This document shows positions 1 to 8,905 of a stretch of 64,000 nucleotides of DNA, piece after piece (position 1 is the stretch's first letter; every line of letters begins with the position of its first letter). The notes under the pieces are model-generated. The model was not told the DNA's origin, ran no database searches, and worked only from the letters and a program-made list of their open reading frames with translations. The DNA is from Lacticaseibacillus hulanensis. Its GTDB lineage: Bacteria; Bacillota; Bacilli; Lactobacillales; Lactobacillaceae. Made by a program: the position numbers and the translations under genes. The stretch covers positions 62,001-126,000 of the forward strand of contig NZ_RRYD01000001.1 of assembly GCF_004010095.1 (NCBI RefSeq), written 5' to 3'.

Positions 1-448
1 CGAGCAGCACAATATCAGCTTCGAGGAACCCCTTAGGATCTTTCCCGTCATCATAGGTCACCGCGAACTCAATCGCGCCAATCCGGTCGAAGTAATTCTC
101 GTTCAGGTCGTGAACTGAGCCCGCAATCCCCGTCGGTTCTTCGTTGAACTTCTTGCTAATTGCGCGCACGGCGGGGGTGAAGACGTCTAGGCAAGGAACA
201 CCAATCTTCTTTGCGTATTCATCAGCCTCATCAGCCAGGTCGGCGATTGCCAGGGTGTTGATGACAATCCCGTTGTCTTTTTGCGCATCGTCCAAGGCTT
301 CAACTAGTTTTTCCCGGGTTTGAATGAATGGATAACGGCGGTAGCGGGGTGTCAGTCGGGGAAACTGTGCGGCCACCGCACGTGCCAGCTGTAAAGCGGT
401 GTCCCCAACCGCATCAGAGATGATAAATAAATTCAATTCATTGCTCAT
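1..448 (-). CDS. yqfL: Pyruvate,phosphate dikinase / PEP synthase regulatory protein (DUF299), N-terminal part
   Basis: The 3' end runs off the window, so only about the first 149 of an expected 270 or so residues are seen. The protein begins MSNELNLFIISDAVGDTA, the typical opening of the bifunctional kinase/pyrophosphorylase family that regulates PPDK or PEP synthase. It continues with conserved stretches such as FDRIGAIEFAVTYDDGKDP. The P-loop and catalytic region lie beyond the edge. The ATG at 446-448 has a GAGGT ribosome-binding site just upstream. The gene is divergent from rpsU, a common arrangement in lactobacilli. No PPDK or PEP synthase gene is in the window, so the target is inferred from the family. 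Confidence 0.85.
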   Translation of the reverse strand, partial: MSNELNLFIISDAVGDTALQLARAVAAQFPRLTPRYRRYPFIQTREKLVEALDDAQKDNGIVINTLAIADLADEADEYAKKIGVPCLDVFTPAVRAISKKFNEEPTGIAGSVHDLNENYFDRIGAIEFAVTYDDGKDPKGFLEADIVLL

Positions 449-607
449 AGACAAGACCTCATTCGGAAATATTTTTGTTAGCGTTATCACTTTGTATAAT
501 AACATGAAAGCATGCTTCAGGCGAGCCAGAGAATGTTACAATGAGCACAAGAGCGGGCGAATCAGCACCTTTTTTCACAAAACAAGGCGTTTTTTGCCTC
601 AGGTGCA

Positions 608-636
608 TTGACGATTAGCTGCAGCTTAGATATAAT
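608..636 (+). promoter_or_regulatory. Strong sigma-A promoter for rpsU
   Basis: A TTGACG -35 box (608-613) and a perfect TATAAT -10 box (631-636) are separated by exactly 17 bases. The predicted transcript starts near 643, giving a leader of about 57 bases before rpsU. The short open frames that cross this stretch are not supported as genes. Confidence 0.8.
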
Positions 637-699
637 ATTTAAGAATTGCTGGCAGGATACTGTTCAGCGGTTACATCGTTTCGGAGGGAGGGATAACAC

Positions 700-876
700 A
701 TGGCAAAGACAACTGTTAAGAAAAACGAATCTCTCGACGATGCACTCCGCCGTTTCAAGCGGACCGTATCTAAGGCTGGCACCCTGGCCGAATACCGTAA
801 GCGTGAGTTTTACGAAAAGCCTAGCGTGAAGCGCAAGCTCAAGTCTGAGGCGGCTCGTAAGCGTAAGAAGTACTAA
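700..876 (+). CDS. rpsU: 30S ribosomal protein S21
   Basis: A 58-residue basic protein beginning [19 protein letters not shown] and ending in an Arg/Lys-rich tail ([11 protein letters not shown]). This is the full length and pattern of bacterial S21, a small-subunit protein near the mRNA anti-Shine-Dalgarno region. The start is fixed by a GGAGGGAGG ribosome-binding site at about 682-691. It is followed 18 bases later by yqeY, the usual partner in Firmicutes, and both are probably transcribed from the promoter at 608-636. Confidence 0.97.
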   Translation: MAKTTVKKNESLDDALRRFKRTVSKAGTLAEYRKREFYEKPSVKRKLKSEAARKRKKY

Positions 877-894
877 TCAAAGGACTGATTTTAA

Positions 895-1341
895 GTGGCA
901 TTAGCCGATGAATTGAATCAGGATTTGAAGAGTGCAATGAGGGAACACAACAAAGTTGCACTGAACACAATCCGCGCAATCAAAACAGCGCTCACCAACG
1001 CTAAGATTGCTTCTGGTAAAGAACTCAGTGAGGACGAAGAGCGTTCCATTCTTGCCACACAGCTTAAGCAGCGGAAGGATTCGCTGGAACAGTTCGAGGC
1101 AGGCAATCGGGAAGACTTGGCGGAAGAAACCAAGGCCGAGATTGTCATCGTCGAGAAATATCTGCCTGCCCAATTGGACGAGGCAGAAATCGGCAAGCTT
1201 GTCGATGAAGCGATAGCCGAAAGTGGCGCTACTAACGTCAAGCAGTTTGGCCTTGTAATGAAGGTCTTAATGCCCCGCGTTAAAGGTCGGGCGGACGGTT
1301 CAGCCGTTACCCAGATCGTTAAATCAAAACTCAATGCTTAA
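895..1341 (+). CDS. yqeY: GatB/YqeY domain-containing protein
   Basis: A 148-residue protein that starts at a GTG with an AAAGGA ribosome-binding site at about 877-882. It matches the YqeY family: an N-terminal helical segment (LNQDLKSAMREHNKVALNTI) and a C-terminal half resembling the tail domain of the amidotransferase subunit GatB, including the VKQFGLVMKVLMPRVKGRAD motif. The domain is thought to bind tRNA, but the physiological role of stand-alone YqeY is not established. It lies in the conserved rpsU-yqeY pair and is closed by a strong terminator. Confidence 0.93.
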   Translation: MALADELNQDLKSAMREHNKVALNTIRAIKTALTNAKIASGKELSEDEERSILATQLKQRKDSLEQFEAGNREDLAEETKAEIVIVEKYLPAQLDEAEIGKLVDEAIAESGATNVKQFGLVMKVLMPRVKGRADGSAVTQIVKSKLNA

Positions 1342-1351
1342 CCGAAAAGAA

Positions 1352-1381
1352 GGCACCCGCGCAATTGCGTGGGTGTTTTTG
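1352..1381 (+). terminator. Rho-independent terminator after yqeY
   Basis: An inverted repeat, CACCCGCGCAA pairing with TTGCGTGGGTG, directly followed by a T-run (about 1376-1380). It separates the rpsU-yqeY unit from phoH. Confidence 0.85.
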
Positions 1382-1499
1382 CGTGCCCTAAGTTTTTGGC
1401 GTGCGATTAACCTTAATTCTGATTGATTATGGCCCCAATTCATTCAGGAATAATCATTCATGTGCTAAAATGGGACCAGAACACTCGGGAGGACAGTCT

Positions 1500-2528
1500 T
1501 TGACAGAAGAAACCGTAACTAAGCGTCTACTGGTAAGTGACGTGAACGAAATGTTGAACTTAATTGGTGTCGGCAACGCCTATCTGGACATTATTGCTGA
1601 TGCCCTGGACGTCGACATCACCACTGTTGGGCAAGAAATCCGCATTACCGGCCCGCGGGACTCTGGCAGTACCGCCTACACGATTTTGCAAAAGCTCCTT
1701 GAGCTCCTCGCCCAAAACATCAAAATCGCCGGACCAGACGTGGTCAGTGCCGTGAAGATGGCACAAAAGGGCACGCTTGATTACTTCACCGACATGTACA
1801 ACGAAGCCTTAATTAAGGACGCGAAGGGCCAACCCATCCGCGTGAAGAACTTCGGTCAGCGGCAATACATTGACGCCATCCGCCGCAACACCATCACGTT
1901 CGGAATTGGCCCAGCGGGGACCGGGAAAACCTTCCTCGCGGTCGTCATAGCCGTCGCCGCACTCAAGGCCGGTGAAGTTGAACGTATTATTGTCACCCGT
2001 CCGGCCGTGGAAGCGGGCGAGAGTCTAGGCTTTTTGCCCGGGGACCTCAAGGACAAGGTTGACCCGTACTTGCGGCCAATCTACGACGCGCTCCACGCGG
2101 TGATTGGGACCGAGCACACGAACCGCCTGCTTGAACGCGGCGTCATTGAAATCGCACCGCTAGCGTACATGCGTGGCCGCACCTTGGAAAACGCGTTTGC
2201 CATCCTGGATGAAGCGCAGAACACGACCCAGGCACAGATGAAAATGTTCCTGACCCGGCTTGGCTTCAACTCCCAAATGATCGTCAACGGGGACATCTCA
2301 CAAATAGACTTACCAAGCAAGGGCCGCAGCGGTTTGATTCAAGCGGAAAACCTGCTGCAAAAGGTACCGCACATCCGCTTTGTGTACTTCGATGCCAGTG
2401 ATGTCGTGCGCAACCCAGTCGTTGCGGCCATTATTGAAGCGTACAGCCGCGGCACCAGCGAACCACACACGCACGCCAGCGTTGCAAAGACCATTAAGCC
2501 AGAAAAAGACCCGAAGAAAGAGGACTAA
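1500..2528 (+). CDS. phoH: PhoH-like ATPase
   Basis: A 342-residue PhoH family protein, a RecA-like ATPase often linked to RNA metabolism. Walker A is GPAGTGKT at about residues 137-144, and the Walker B region is AILDEAQN. I prefer the TTG at 1500, because it follows a GGGAGGA ribosome-binding site at 1487-1493 and gives the usual N-terminus (MTEETVTKRLLVSDVNEM). A GTG at 1401 in the same frame would add 33 residues with no family resemblance. A possible extended -10 (TGCTAAAAT) lies near 1463-1471. It heads the phoH-ybeY-dgkA-cdd-era-recO run, with 2 bases between its stop and ybeY. Confidence 0.93.
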   Translation: MTEETVTKRLLVSDVNEMLNLIGVGNAYLDIIADALDVDITTVGQEIRITGPRDSGSTAYTILQKLLELLAQNIKIAGPDVVSAVKMAQKGTLDYFTDMYNEALIKDAKGQPIRVKNFGQRQYIDAIRRNTITFGIGPAGTGKTFLAVVIAVAALKAGEVERIIVTRPAVEAGESLGFLPGDLKDKVDPYLRPIYDALHAVIGTEHTNRLLERGVIEIAPLAYMRGRTLENAFAILDEAQNTTQAQMKMFLTRLGFNSQMIVNGDISQIDLPSKGRSGLIQAENLLQKVPHIRFVYFDASDVVRNPVVAAIIEAYSRGTSEPHTHASVAKTIKPEKDPKKED

Positions 2529-2530
2529 TC

Positions 2531-2998
2531 ATGGATTTGACCCTGTACGATGACAACAACTTGTTAAGCGAAGAACACAAAGAGCTCGCAATTAAGTTAG
2601 TAGATTTTGCCGCAAAGGAACTTGGCTCGGCCGACGACACAGAAATGTCCATCACCATTGTCGACGACGACGAGATTCAGCGCATCAACCGCGAATACCG
2701 CAACACCGACCGGGTGACCGATGTCATTAGCTTTGCCATTGAAGATGGGGAATCTGATGACGACGAGTTTGCCGGCTTCGAGGGGATTCCCGAAAACATC
2801 GGCGATCTTTTCATCGACCCGTTCAAGGTTAAGGCCCAGGCAGAAGATTACGGGCACAGTTTTGAACGCGAGCTGGGTTACACCGTCGTTCACGGCTTCT
2901 TGCACCTGAATGGCTACGACCACATCAAGCCTGAAGATGAAGCAGTAATGATTCCACTTCAGGAGAAAATTCTGTCTGCATATGGCCTCGAACGGTAA
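2531..2998 (+). CDS. ybeY: Endoribonuclease YbeY (rRNA maturation factor)
   Basis: A 155-residue metalloprotein with the signature HGFLHLNGYDH at about residues 120-130, whose three histidines bind the metal ion. YbeY takes part in 16S rRNA 3'-end maturation and ribosome quality control. The length is normal for the family. It starts 2 bases after phoH and its 3' end overlaps dgkA by 17 bases, so the genes are probably co-transcribed and translationally coupled. Confidence 0.95.
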   Translation: MDLTLYDDNNLLSEEHKELAIKLVDFAAKELGSADDTEMSITIVDDDEIQRINREYRNTDRVTDVISFAIEDGESDDDEFAGFEGIPENIGDLFIDPFKVKAQAEDYGHSFERELGYTVVHGFLHLNGYDHIKPEDEAVMIPLQEKILSAYGLER

Positions 2999-3359
2999 GA
3001 ATAAGAACTTTGGCCAGGCACTGCACCACGCACTGGCTGGCCTCGTCAGCATGGTGCGCACCGAACGGAATGCCCGGTTTGACCTGCTGGCGGCAGCAAT
3101 TGCAATTTGCCTCGCGTATTTCCTGCACGTGCAGTGGTACAGGTGGGTGGTGCTCGCGGTTTGTATTGCTGCGGTTCTAGCTGCCGAGGCCATCAATACC
3201 GCAATCGAGACACTGGCCAACGCCATCGCTCCGGATCACCAGCTGCAAGCAACTGGACGAGCGAAGGATTTGGCGGCGGGCGCAACTTTACTGATTTGCC
3301 TAGGGGTTTTAGCCGCGGCAATCTGGCTGTTTGGCCCAGGGCTGCTGGCCTGCTTTTAA
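2982..3359 (+). CDS. dgkA: Undecaprenol / diacylglycerol kinase family membrane protein
   Basis: A 125-residue integral membrane protein with about three hydrophobic segments (roughly residues 35-48, 51-68 and 104-122). It carries the conserved AEAINTAIE motif of the prokaryotic DgkA family. In Gram-positive bacteria these enzymes mainly phosphorylate undecaprenol, feeding the lipid carrier pool for wall synthesis. The ATG at 2982 lies inside the end of ybeY. The neighbours on both sides match the usual Firmicutes order. Confidence 0.93.
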   Translation: MASNGKNKNFGQALHHALAGLVSMVRTERNARFDLLAAAIAICLAYFLHVQWYRWVVLAVCIAAVLAAEAINTAIETLANAIAPDHQLQATGRAKDLAAGATLLICLGVLAAAIWLFGPGLLACF

Positions 3360-3390
3360 CGAACAACAACGGGTTTAAGGGAGAATAATC

Positions 3391-3792
3391 ATGGATAAAG
3401 AAGAATTGATGGCAGAGGCCATTACTGCTCGACAAAACGCGTACGTTCCATACTCACACTTCAAGGTTGGCGCAACGGCCGTGGCTGCTGATGGCCGGCA
3501 CTTTAGTGGTGCCAACATCGAGAACGCATCCTTTGGTATCACCATGTGCGCCGAACGTAACGCAATTTTTGGTGCCGCGAGCGCCGGCGTGCGCAAGATT
3601 ACCGCACTCGCCGTGGTCGCAGACACTGATGGCGGGGTATCACCATGTGGCGCCTGCCGTCAAGCCATGACTGAATTCATGAACGCCGACACGCCAGTTT
3701 TTCTAGGTAACCTGCACGGAGTAATTGAAGAAACTACTGTCGGCGCCCTTTTGCCCGGCGCATTTAACAAGGAGGACATGCACAATGCCTAA
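3391..3792 (+). CDS. cdd: Cytidine deaminase
   Basis: A 133-residue homotetrameric-type cytidine deaminase of pyrimidine salvage. The zinc site is complete: CAE (Cys53, Glu55) and CGAC (Cys86, Cys89), with substrate-binding FKVGA and [10 protein letters not shown] stretches. The ribosome-binding site is GGGAGAA just upstream. The gene overlaps the start of era by 8 bases. Salvage is of interest here because the de novo pyrimidine genes further along the window look eroded. Confidence 0.96.
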   Translation: MDKEELMAEAITARQNAYVPYSHFKVGATAVAADGRHFSGANIENASFGITMCAERNAIFGAASAGVRKITALAVVADTDGGVSPCGACRQAMTEFMNADTPVFLGNLHGVIEETTVGALLPGAFNKEDMHNA

Positions 3793-4687
3793 CCATCGTT
3801 CCGGATTTGTTGCCATCATCGGCCGGCCTAATGTCGGCAAATCAACCTTCATGAACCGCATCCTAGGGGAGAAGATTGCCATCATGTCCCCAAAGGCGCA
3901 GACGACGCGGAATAAGATCAACGGGATTTACACCACCGATGACGCCCAAATCGTCTTTGTCGACACGCCCGGAATCCACAAGCCCCAAAACGAGTTGGAC
4001 GAATACATGGACCAAGCCGCGTTGTCCACGCTCAACCAGGTTGATGCCGTCATGTTCATGGTTGCGGCGGACGAACAGCCCGGTCGCGGCGACAAGTGGA
4101 TTATTGAGGAATTAAAGAAGGTCACCAAGCCAGTGTTCCTGCTCGTTAACAAGATTGACCTGGTGCACCCCGACGAATTAATTCCGCTGATTGACCAGTA
4201 CAGCCGGATGCGCGACTTTGATCAAGTGTTCCCGATTTCGGCGACCGAGGGGAACAACGTCGACGAACTGCTGAAGTCACTCACGGCAACTCTGCCCGAG
4301 GGGCCGCAATACTACCCTGACGATGAATTAACCGACCACCCTGAATACTTCGTTGTCGGTGAGCTGATTCGCGAAAAAATTCTGGAATTGAGCCACGACG
4401 AAGTGCCACATGCGGTGGCGGTCGTCGTTGAGCGCATGAAGGATTACGCTGGGGGCAAGCTCCAGATTGAAGCCAACATTTTCGTTGAACGTGATGGCCA
4501 AAAGGCGATTATCATCGGGAAAGGCGGCTCGATGCTCAAGCAAATCGGGATTCGGGCTCGTCGCGACATCGAAAACCTGCTGGGCGAAAAGGTTAACCTT
4601 AAGCTCTGGGTGAAGGTGCAAAAAAACTGGCGTGACAACAACGCATACCTGCGCACGCTGGGCTATAACAAGAAGGACCTGCGCTAA
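3785..4687 (+). CDS. era: GTPase Era
   Basis: A 300-residue Era GTPase that binds 16S rRNA during small-subunit assembly. G1 is GRPNVGKS (residues 12-19), G3 is DTPG and G4 is NKID. A C-terminal KH domain includes [15 protein letters not shown] chose the ATG at 3785 because it follows AAGGAGG at a good distance and gives the normal N-terminus. A longer in-frame start at 3725 lies inside cdd. The stop overlaps the start of recO (TAATG). Confidence 0.97.
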   Translation: MPNHRSGFVAIIGRPNVGKSTFMNRILGEKIAIMSPKAQTTRNKINGIYTTDDAQIVFVDTPGIHKPQNELDEYMDQAALSTLNQVDAVMFMVAADEQPGRGDKWIIEELKKVTKPVFLLVNKIDLVHPDELIPLIDQYSRMRDFDQVFPISATEGNNVDELLKSLTATLPEGPQYYPDDELTDHPEYFVVGELIREKILELSHDEVPHAVAVVVERMKDYAGGKLQIEANIFVERDGQKAIIIGKGGSMLKQIGIRARRDIENLLGEKVNLKLWVKVQKNWRDNNAYLRTLGYNKKDLR

Positions 4688-5466
4688 TGCGGGGCGCGCA
4701 GGTCAAGTTCGCTGGGCTGGTCCTGTCGCGTCACAATTATCGGGAAGCGGATATGCTGGTCAAGATTCTGACCGATCAGTACGGCATTCGTACCTTCATC
4801 TGCCACCGTGCCCGTAAACCCGGTTTTCAGTTCGCCGCGGGCATTTTACCCTTCACGCACGCGCAGTACTGGGGCACCATCAAGGATGGGTTCTCGTACA
4901 TCACCTCGGTGCGCGATGCCAACCAGTTTCAGCACATCGCAGGCGACCTCATGGCTAACGCGTACGCCACTTACGTCCTCGGTCTCATCGACCTGGCGTT
5001 CCCCGAAAACGAGCCAATCCCGCAGTGGTTTAACTTTGCGAAAGCGGCGCTGCAAAAAATCGATGACGGCGTGGACGCACAAATCATCGGCCACATCGCT
5101 GAGATTCAGTTGTTAGGTGCGTTTGGCGTGGCCCCGCACTGGCAGGACTGCACCGTTTGCGGCCGGAGTGATTTGCCCCTCGATTTTTCGGAGGCGTACG
5201 GCGGGGTGCTTTGCAGTAACCACTGGCAGCTAGACGAGCACCGCTACCACGTTTCTCCGCGGAGCATGTATTATTTGCGGCTCTTTTCGACGATTACGCT
5301 GAAGCAACTCGGCAAGGTGAACGTTGCTCCGGCCACCAAGGTAGAGCTGCGGACAATTATTGACCGGTTGTACGAGGATATGGTCGGTGTAACGCCGAGG
5401 GCCAAACGCTTCTTGGACCAGATGCTTAGTGGTAGTCGCAAACTTAAGCCGCTCAGCCCGCGCTGA
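4687..5466 (+). CDS. recO: DNA repair protein RecO
   Basis: A 259-residue RecO, the mediator that loads RecA in the RecFOR pathway. It has an N-terminal OB-fold region (about residues 1-80) and a helical C-terminal domain. A zinc-binding cluster is visible as CTVCGRSD followed by further Cys and His residues (LCSNHW). The start overlaps the era stop by one base, so translation is probably coupled. Era next to recO is standard in Firmicutes. Confidence 0.95.
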   Translation: MRGAQVKFAGLVLSRHNYREADMLVKILTDQYGIRTFICHRARKPGFQFAAGILPFTHAQYWGTIKDGFSYITSVRDANQFQHIAGDLMANAYATYVLGLIDLAFPENEPIPQWFNFAKAALQKIDDGVDAQIIGHIAEIQLLGAFGVAPHWQDCTVCGRSDLPLDFSEAYGGVLCSNHWQLDEHRYHVSPRSMYYLRLFSTITLKQLGKVNVAPATKVELRTIIDRLYEDMVGVTPRAKRFLDQMLSGSRKLKPLSPR

Positions 5467-5480
5467 CAGGCGTTTTCCCC

Positions 5481-5509
5481 TTGCCCTGAACACACCTCTG
5501 TGCTAAACT
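5481..5509 (+). promoter_or_regulatory. Promoter of the glyQS T-box transcript
   Basis: TTGCCC (5481-5486), 17 bases, then TAAACT (5504-5509), the -10 preceded by TGC. The transcript would start near 5516, at the beginning of the T-box leader. Confidence 0.7.
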
Positions 5510-5515
5510 GGGCAA

Positions 5516-5714
5516 CAGTTGAACAGGCGACGAGAAAAAGGGTCATTTGTTGCACCCACCAGCGAATCCGGGGCCGTGGAAGCCGGATCGGCAATGCAAA
5601 TGATTGGCGTTTTTGAGCCATTACACGAAAGAGCGCAGAATTTATTCTGCGAAGTAGGGTGGAACCGCGCTAACAGCGTCCCTATGCCAAATTGGCATAG
5701 AGGCGCTTTTTTTA
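5516..5714 (+). promoter_or_regulatory. Glycine T-box riboswitch upstream of glyQS
   Basis: The invariant T-box sequence AGGGTGGAACCGCG is at 5656-5669. It is followed by a terminator hairpin (about 5675-5707, GCGTCCCTATGCC pairing with GGCATAGAGGCGC) and a T-run. An upstream stem I region carries an AGCGA-type loop near 5562. A candidate GGC glycine specifier codon is at 5606-5608, assigned by position only. Uncharged tRNA-Gly should stabilise the antiterminator and allow expression of glyQ-glyS. The compact form, without obvious stem II elements, fits known glycine T-boxes. Confidence 0.92.
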
Positions 5715-5799
5715 TTTTCCCGGACGACCTGTGGGAGTGCTGCAGTGGCAGGGCTTCAGTCAATTATTTTTAGTAAACCAATTTAAAGGAGAGTTTTTC

Positions 5800-6702
5800 A
5801 TGGTCAAGAAAATGAATGTTCAAACCATGATCCAGACGTTGCAAAACTTCTGGGGCGGTAAGGGCTGCATGCTCATGCAAGCCTACGATACAGAAAAAGG
5901 GGCGGGGACGATGAGCCCATACACGTTCCTGCGGGCAATTGGCCCAGAACCATGGAACGCGGCGTACGTTGAACCATCACGGCGTCCAGCTGACGGCCGT
6001 TACGGTGAAAACCCGAACCGTTTGTACCAACACCACCAGTTCCAGGTTGTGATGAAGCCATCACCAGAGAACATCCAGGAATACTACCTCGATTCTCTGC
6101 GCGCCTTGGGTATTGAACCACTGGAACACGACATTCGTTTCGTTGAAGACAACTGGGAAAACCCATCAATGGGTTGTGCCGGTGTTGGTTGGGAAGTATG
6201 GCTTGACGGAATGGAAGTCACCCAGTTCACCTACTTCCAGGTTGTCGGTGGCCTTGAAGTAAGTCCCGTTACCAGCGAAATCACATACGGTGTCGAACGC
6301 CTGGCCAGCTACATTCAGGATGTGAACTCGGTTTACGACCTCGAATGGGGCGATGGTGTTTACTACGGTGACATCTTCAAGGAACCTGAATACGAACACT
6401 CCAAGTACTCCTTTGAGGAGAGCGACCAGGAAATGTTGCTGCGCTTCTTCAACGACTACGAAAAGGAAGCATGGCGCCTGATGGATCTCGGTCTGGTTCA
6501 CCCAGCGTACGACTACATCTTGAAGTGCAGCCACACGTTCAACCTGCTTGACGCGCGCGGTGCCGTTTCTGTCACCGAACGTGCAGGCTATCTGAGCCGA
6601 ATTCGGAAGATGGCGCACAAGATTGCCCGTGCATTCGTTGCGGAACGCAAGAAGCTCGGATTCCCGTTGCTCCACGATGACAAAGTAGCGGAGGAGGACT
6701 AA
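5800..6702 (+). CDS. glyQ: Glycyl-tRNA synthetase alpha subunit
   Basis: A 300-residue alpha chain of the bacterial alpha2-beta2 glycyl-tRNA synthetase, holding the catalytic class II core ([20 protein letters not shown] and DDIRF-like stretches). The ATG at 5800 follows AAAGGAGAG. An in-frame upstream start at 5731 would extend into the T-box leader and is rejected. The stop is one base from the glyS start. Expression is controlled by the T-box at 5516-5714. Confidence 0.97.
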   Translation: MVKKMNVQTMIQTLQNFWGGKGCMLMQAYDTEKGAGTMSPYTFLRAIGPEPWNAAYVEPSRRPADGRYGENPNRLYQHHQFQVVMKPSPENIQEYYLDSLRALGIEPLEHDIRFVEDNWENPSMGCAGVGWEVWLDGMEVTQFTYFQVVGGLEVSPVTSEITYGVERLASYIQDVNSVYDLEWGDGVYYGDIFKEPEYEHSKYSFEESDQEMLLRFFNDYEKEAWRLMDLGLVHPAYDYILKCSHTFNLLDARGAVSVTERAGYLSRIRKMAHKIARAFVAERKKLGFPLLHDDKVAEED

Positions 6703-6703
6703 C

Positions 6704-8758
6704 ATGCAGTATTTACTTGAAATTGGCCTAGAAGACATGCCCGCACACGTGGTCACCCCAAGCTTAAACCAGCTTGCTGACAAAACGGCCAAGTACCTAA
6801 AGGACGCTAAACTGGATTTTGGCACCATCACGAAGCTCGCAACCCCGCGCCGTTTGGCCTTAATCATTAATGACGTGGCCGATAAGACCGCGGACATCGC
6901 CGAAGACGTTAAGGGCCCCGCGAAGAAAATTGCGCTCGACAAGGATGGCAACTGGTCCAAGGCCGCAATGGGCTTCACCCGCGGCAAGGGCATGACCGTT
7001 GACGACATCACGTTCAAAGACATCAAGGGCACCGAATACGTGTACCTGCACAAGGAAATCGCCGGCAAGCCAGCCGCCGAAATCCTAAGTGGCCTGATTG
7101 ATGTCATCAAGAGCTTGACCTTCCCAACCCGCATGCACTGGGGTAGCTACGACTTCGAATTCATTCGGCCCGTGCACTGGATTATTAGCCTCCTTGATGA
7201 CCAAGTTGTGCCAATGCAGCTCCTTGACGTGCAGGCTGGTAAGACAACTGAGGGCCACCGGTTCCTCGGCCACGAAGTCACCATCAACACGCCAGCAGAT
7301 TACGTCGAAGCACTGCGCGGCCAGAAGGTCATCGTTGACCCAACGGAGCGCAAACAGCTCATCGCGGACCAAATCAAACAGATTGCCCAGGCAAATGACT
7401 GGCAAGTTGATCTGGATGCTGACCTTCTTGAAGAGGTTAACAACCTGGTCGAATGGCCAACCGCCTTTGCCGGCAAGTTCGACGCTAAGTACCTGTCCAT
7501 TCCTGAAGAAGTACTGATTACCTCCATGAAGGACAACCAGCGCTACTTCTACGCGCGCGATAACTCCGGGAAAATGGTCAACGTCTTCATCGGGGTGCGC
7601 AACGGTAACAGCGAATACCTGGACAACGTTATTCGCGGGAACGAAAAGGTGCTCACGGCCCGGCTTGAAGATGCAGCCTTCTTCTACGCTGAAGACCAGA
7701 AGAAGAGCATTGAGGAATACGTGGCTAAACTGCAGAACGTTTCCTTCCACGAAAAGCTCGGCTCAATGGCGGCGAAGATGTCCCGTGTTCAGACAATCAG
7801 TGCCATCCTTGCACCGAGTTTTGACCTGACTGCCGACGAGAAGAAGGACCTGCAAAGGGCCGCTTCAATCTACAAGTTCGACCTGGTTACCGGCATGGTC
7901 GGTGAATTCGCCGAACTGCAGGGGACCATGGCCGCACACTACGCCTCAATCAAGGGCGAAAACGCGACGGTGGCAACGGCACTTGGCGAACAATACATGC
8001 CAATCTCCGCGGAGGGTGACCTGCCAACAAGCAAGGTCGGTACTGTGCTCGCGATGGCCGACAAGCTGGACACCTTGCTGTCATTCTTCGCCGTCGATAT
8101 GATTCCTAGTGGGAGCAACGACCCATACGCACTGCGGCGTCAGGCTTACGGGATTGTGCGCATGCTGGACAACGCGCACGTCTCATTGCCACTTGACCTG
8201 CTGCAAATGCTCATTGCGACCCAGCTGAAGGCCGCAAAGCAAGATGCTGGCCTGGACTACAGCAAAAACGCCGACCAAGTTACCAGCTTCATTCAGGACC
8301 GTGTGCGTCAGCTCCTCCAGTTGCGGCACGTTCGTCACGACATCATTGACGCCGTGACCGCGATGGGTTCCGCTGACGTGACTGCCGAAGTCGCCGCTGC
8401 AGCCACCCTGAGCAAGAACGCCGACAAGCCTGACTTCAAGGACCACATGGAGGCACTGACTCGGGTAGTGCGGATTGCCACCAAGAACCCGGTGGACGCA
8501 AAGGTCAAACCAGAACTGTTCGAAAACGATAGTGAAGGGGCACTTCACGATGCAATTAATGGTTTGAACGCCCAGGCCGACCTGGATGATTTGTTTGTCC
8601 AGCTGAGCAACCTGACTGCAACCATTAACGCGTACTTTGAAGCCACAATGGTTATGGCGGACGATGACGCCGTGCGGACCAACCGCCTCGCAGAGTTGAA
8701 CCGGCTGGCCCAAATCACCCGTCGCTTTGGGGACTTGACCGTCGTGATTGCTAAATAA
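6704..8758 (+). CDS. glyS: Glycyl-tRNA synthetase beta subunit
   Basis: A 684-residue beta chain that binds tRNA-Gly and includes the HD-like and anticodon-binding regions. It opens MQYLLEIGLEDMPAHVV, typical for GlyS, and keeps internal landmarks such as TPRRLALI and KDNQRYF. The ribosome-binding site GGAGGAGGAC overlaps the end of glyQ. Length is normal. It forms one operon with glyQ under the T-box. Confidence 0.97.
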   Translation: MQYLLEIGLEDMPAHVVTPSLNQLADKTAKYLKDAKLDFGTITKLATPRRLALIINDVADKTADIAEDVKGPAKKIALDKDGNWSKAAMGFTRGKGMTVDDITFKDIKGTEYVYLHKEIAGKPAAEILSGLIDVIKSLTFPTRMHWGSYDFEFIRPVHWIISLLDDQVVPMQLLDVQAGKTTEGHRFLGHEVTINTPADYVEALRGQKVIVDPTERKQLIADQIKQIAQANDWQVDLDADLLEEVNNLVEWPTAFAGKFDAKYLSIPEEVLITSMKDNQRYFYARDNSGKMVNVFIGVRNGNSEYLDNVIRGNEKVLTARLEDAAFFYAEDQKKSIEEYVAKLQNVSFHEKLGSMAAKMSRVQTISAILAPSFDLTADEKKDLQRAASIYKFDLVTGMVGEFAELQGTMAAHYASIKGENATVATALGEQYMPISAEGDLPTSKVGTVLAMADKLDTLLSFFAVDMIPSGSNDPYALRRQAYGIVRMLDNAHVSLPLDLLQMLIATQLKAAKQDAGLDYSKNADQVTSFIQDRVRQLLQLRHVRHDIIDAVTAMGSADVTAEVAAAATLSKNADKPDFKDHMEALTRVVRIATKNPVDAKVKPELFENDSEGALHDAINGLNAQADLDDLFVQLSNLTATINAYFEATMVMADDDAVRTNRLAELNRLAQITRRFGDLTVVIAK

Positions 8759-8785
8759 ATATATTAATTTTTCTGCGTGGAAAAT

Positions 8786-8814
8786 TTGAAAAAATCGAAC
8801 TGTGGCGTTACAAT
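8786..8814 (+). promoter_or_regulatory. Promoter of the dnaG-rpoD operon
   Basis: TTGAAA (8786-8791), a 17-base spacer and TACAAT (8809-8814). The transcript would start near 8821, placing the hairpin at 8845-8877 inside the leader. Confidence 0.75.
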
Positions 8815-8844
8815 GTAAGTTGCGCTTTTACGCAGTTTGGTGTG

Positions 8845-8877
8845 AAGGCGTGCCCCTTAATTTGGGGTGCGCCTTTT
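8845..8877 (+). terminator. Hairpin with T-run in the dnaG leader (possible attenuator)
   Basis: AAGGCGTGCCCC pairs with GGGGTGCGCCTT, with two G-U pairs, around a seven-base loop and runs into a short T-tract. It lies downstream of the dnaG promoter and only about 28 bases before the dnaG start. It therefore cannot simply end glyS transcripts and may attenuate the operon. Confidence 0.6.
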
Positions 8878-8905
8878 GCTTACCGCTTGATTGGAGGTGT
8901 GTTTC

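Noticed and set aside
399-829. Two short plus-strand open frames (399-611 and 608-829) around the rpsU promoter
   Set aside because: They overlap the yqfL start, the rpsU promoter and rpsU itself, have no ribosome-binding site and resemble nothing.
6166-7750. Long minus-strand open frames of 322 and 221 codons opposite glyQ and glyS
   Set aside because: They are antisense to well-identified genes and arise from codon bias in G+C-rich sequence. No family match or start signal.
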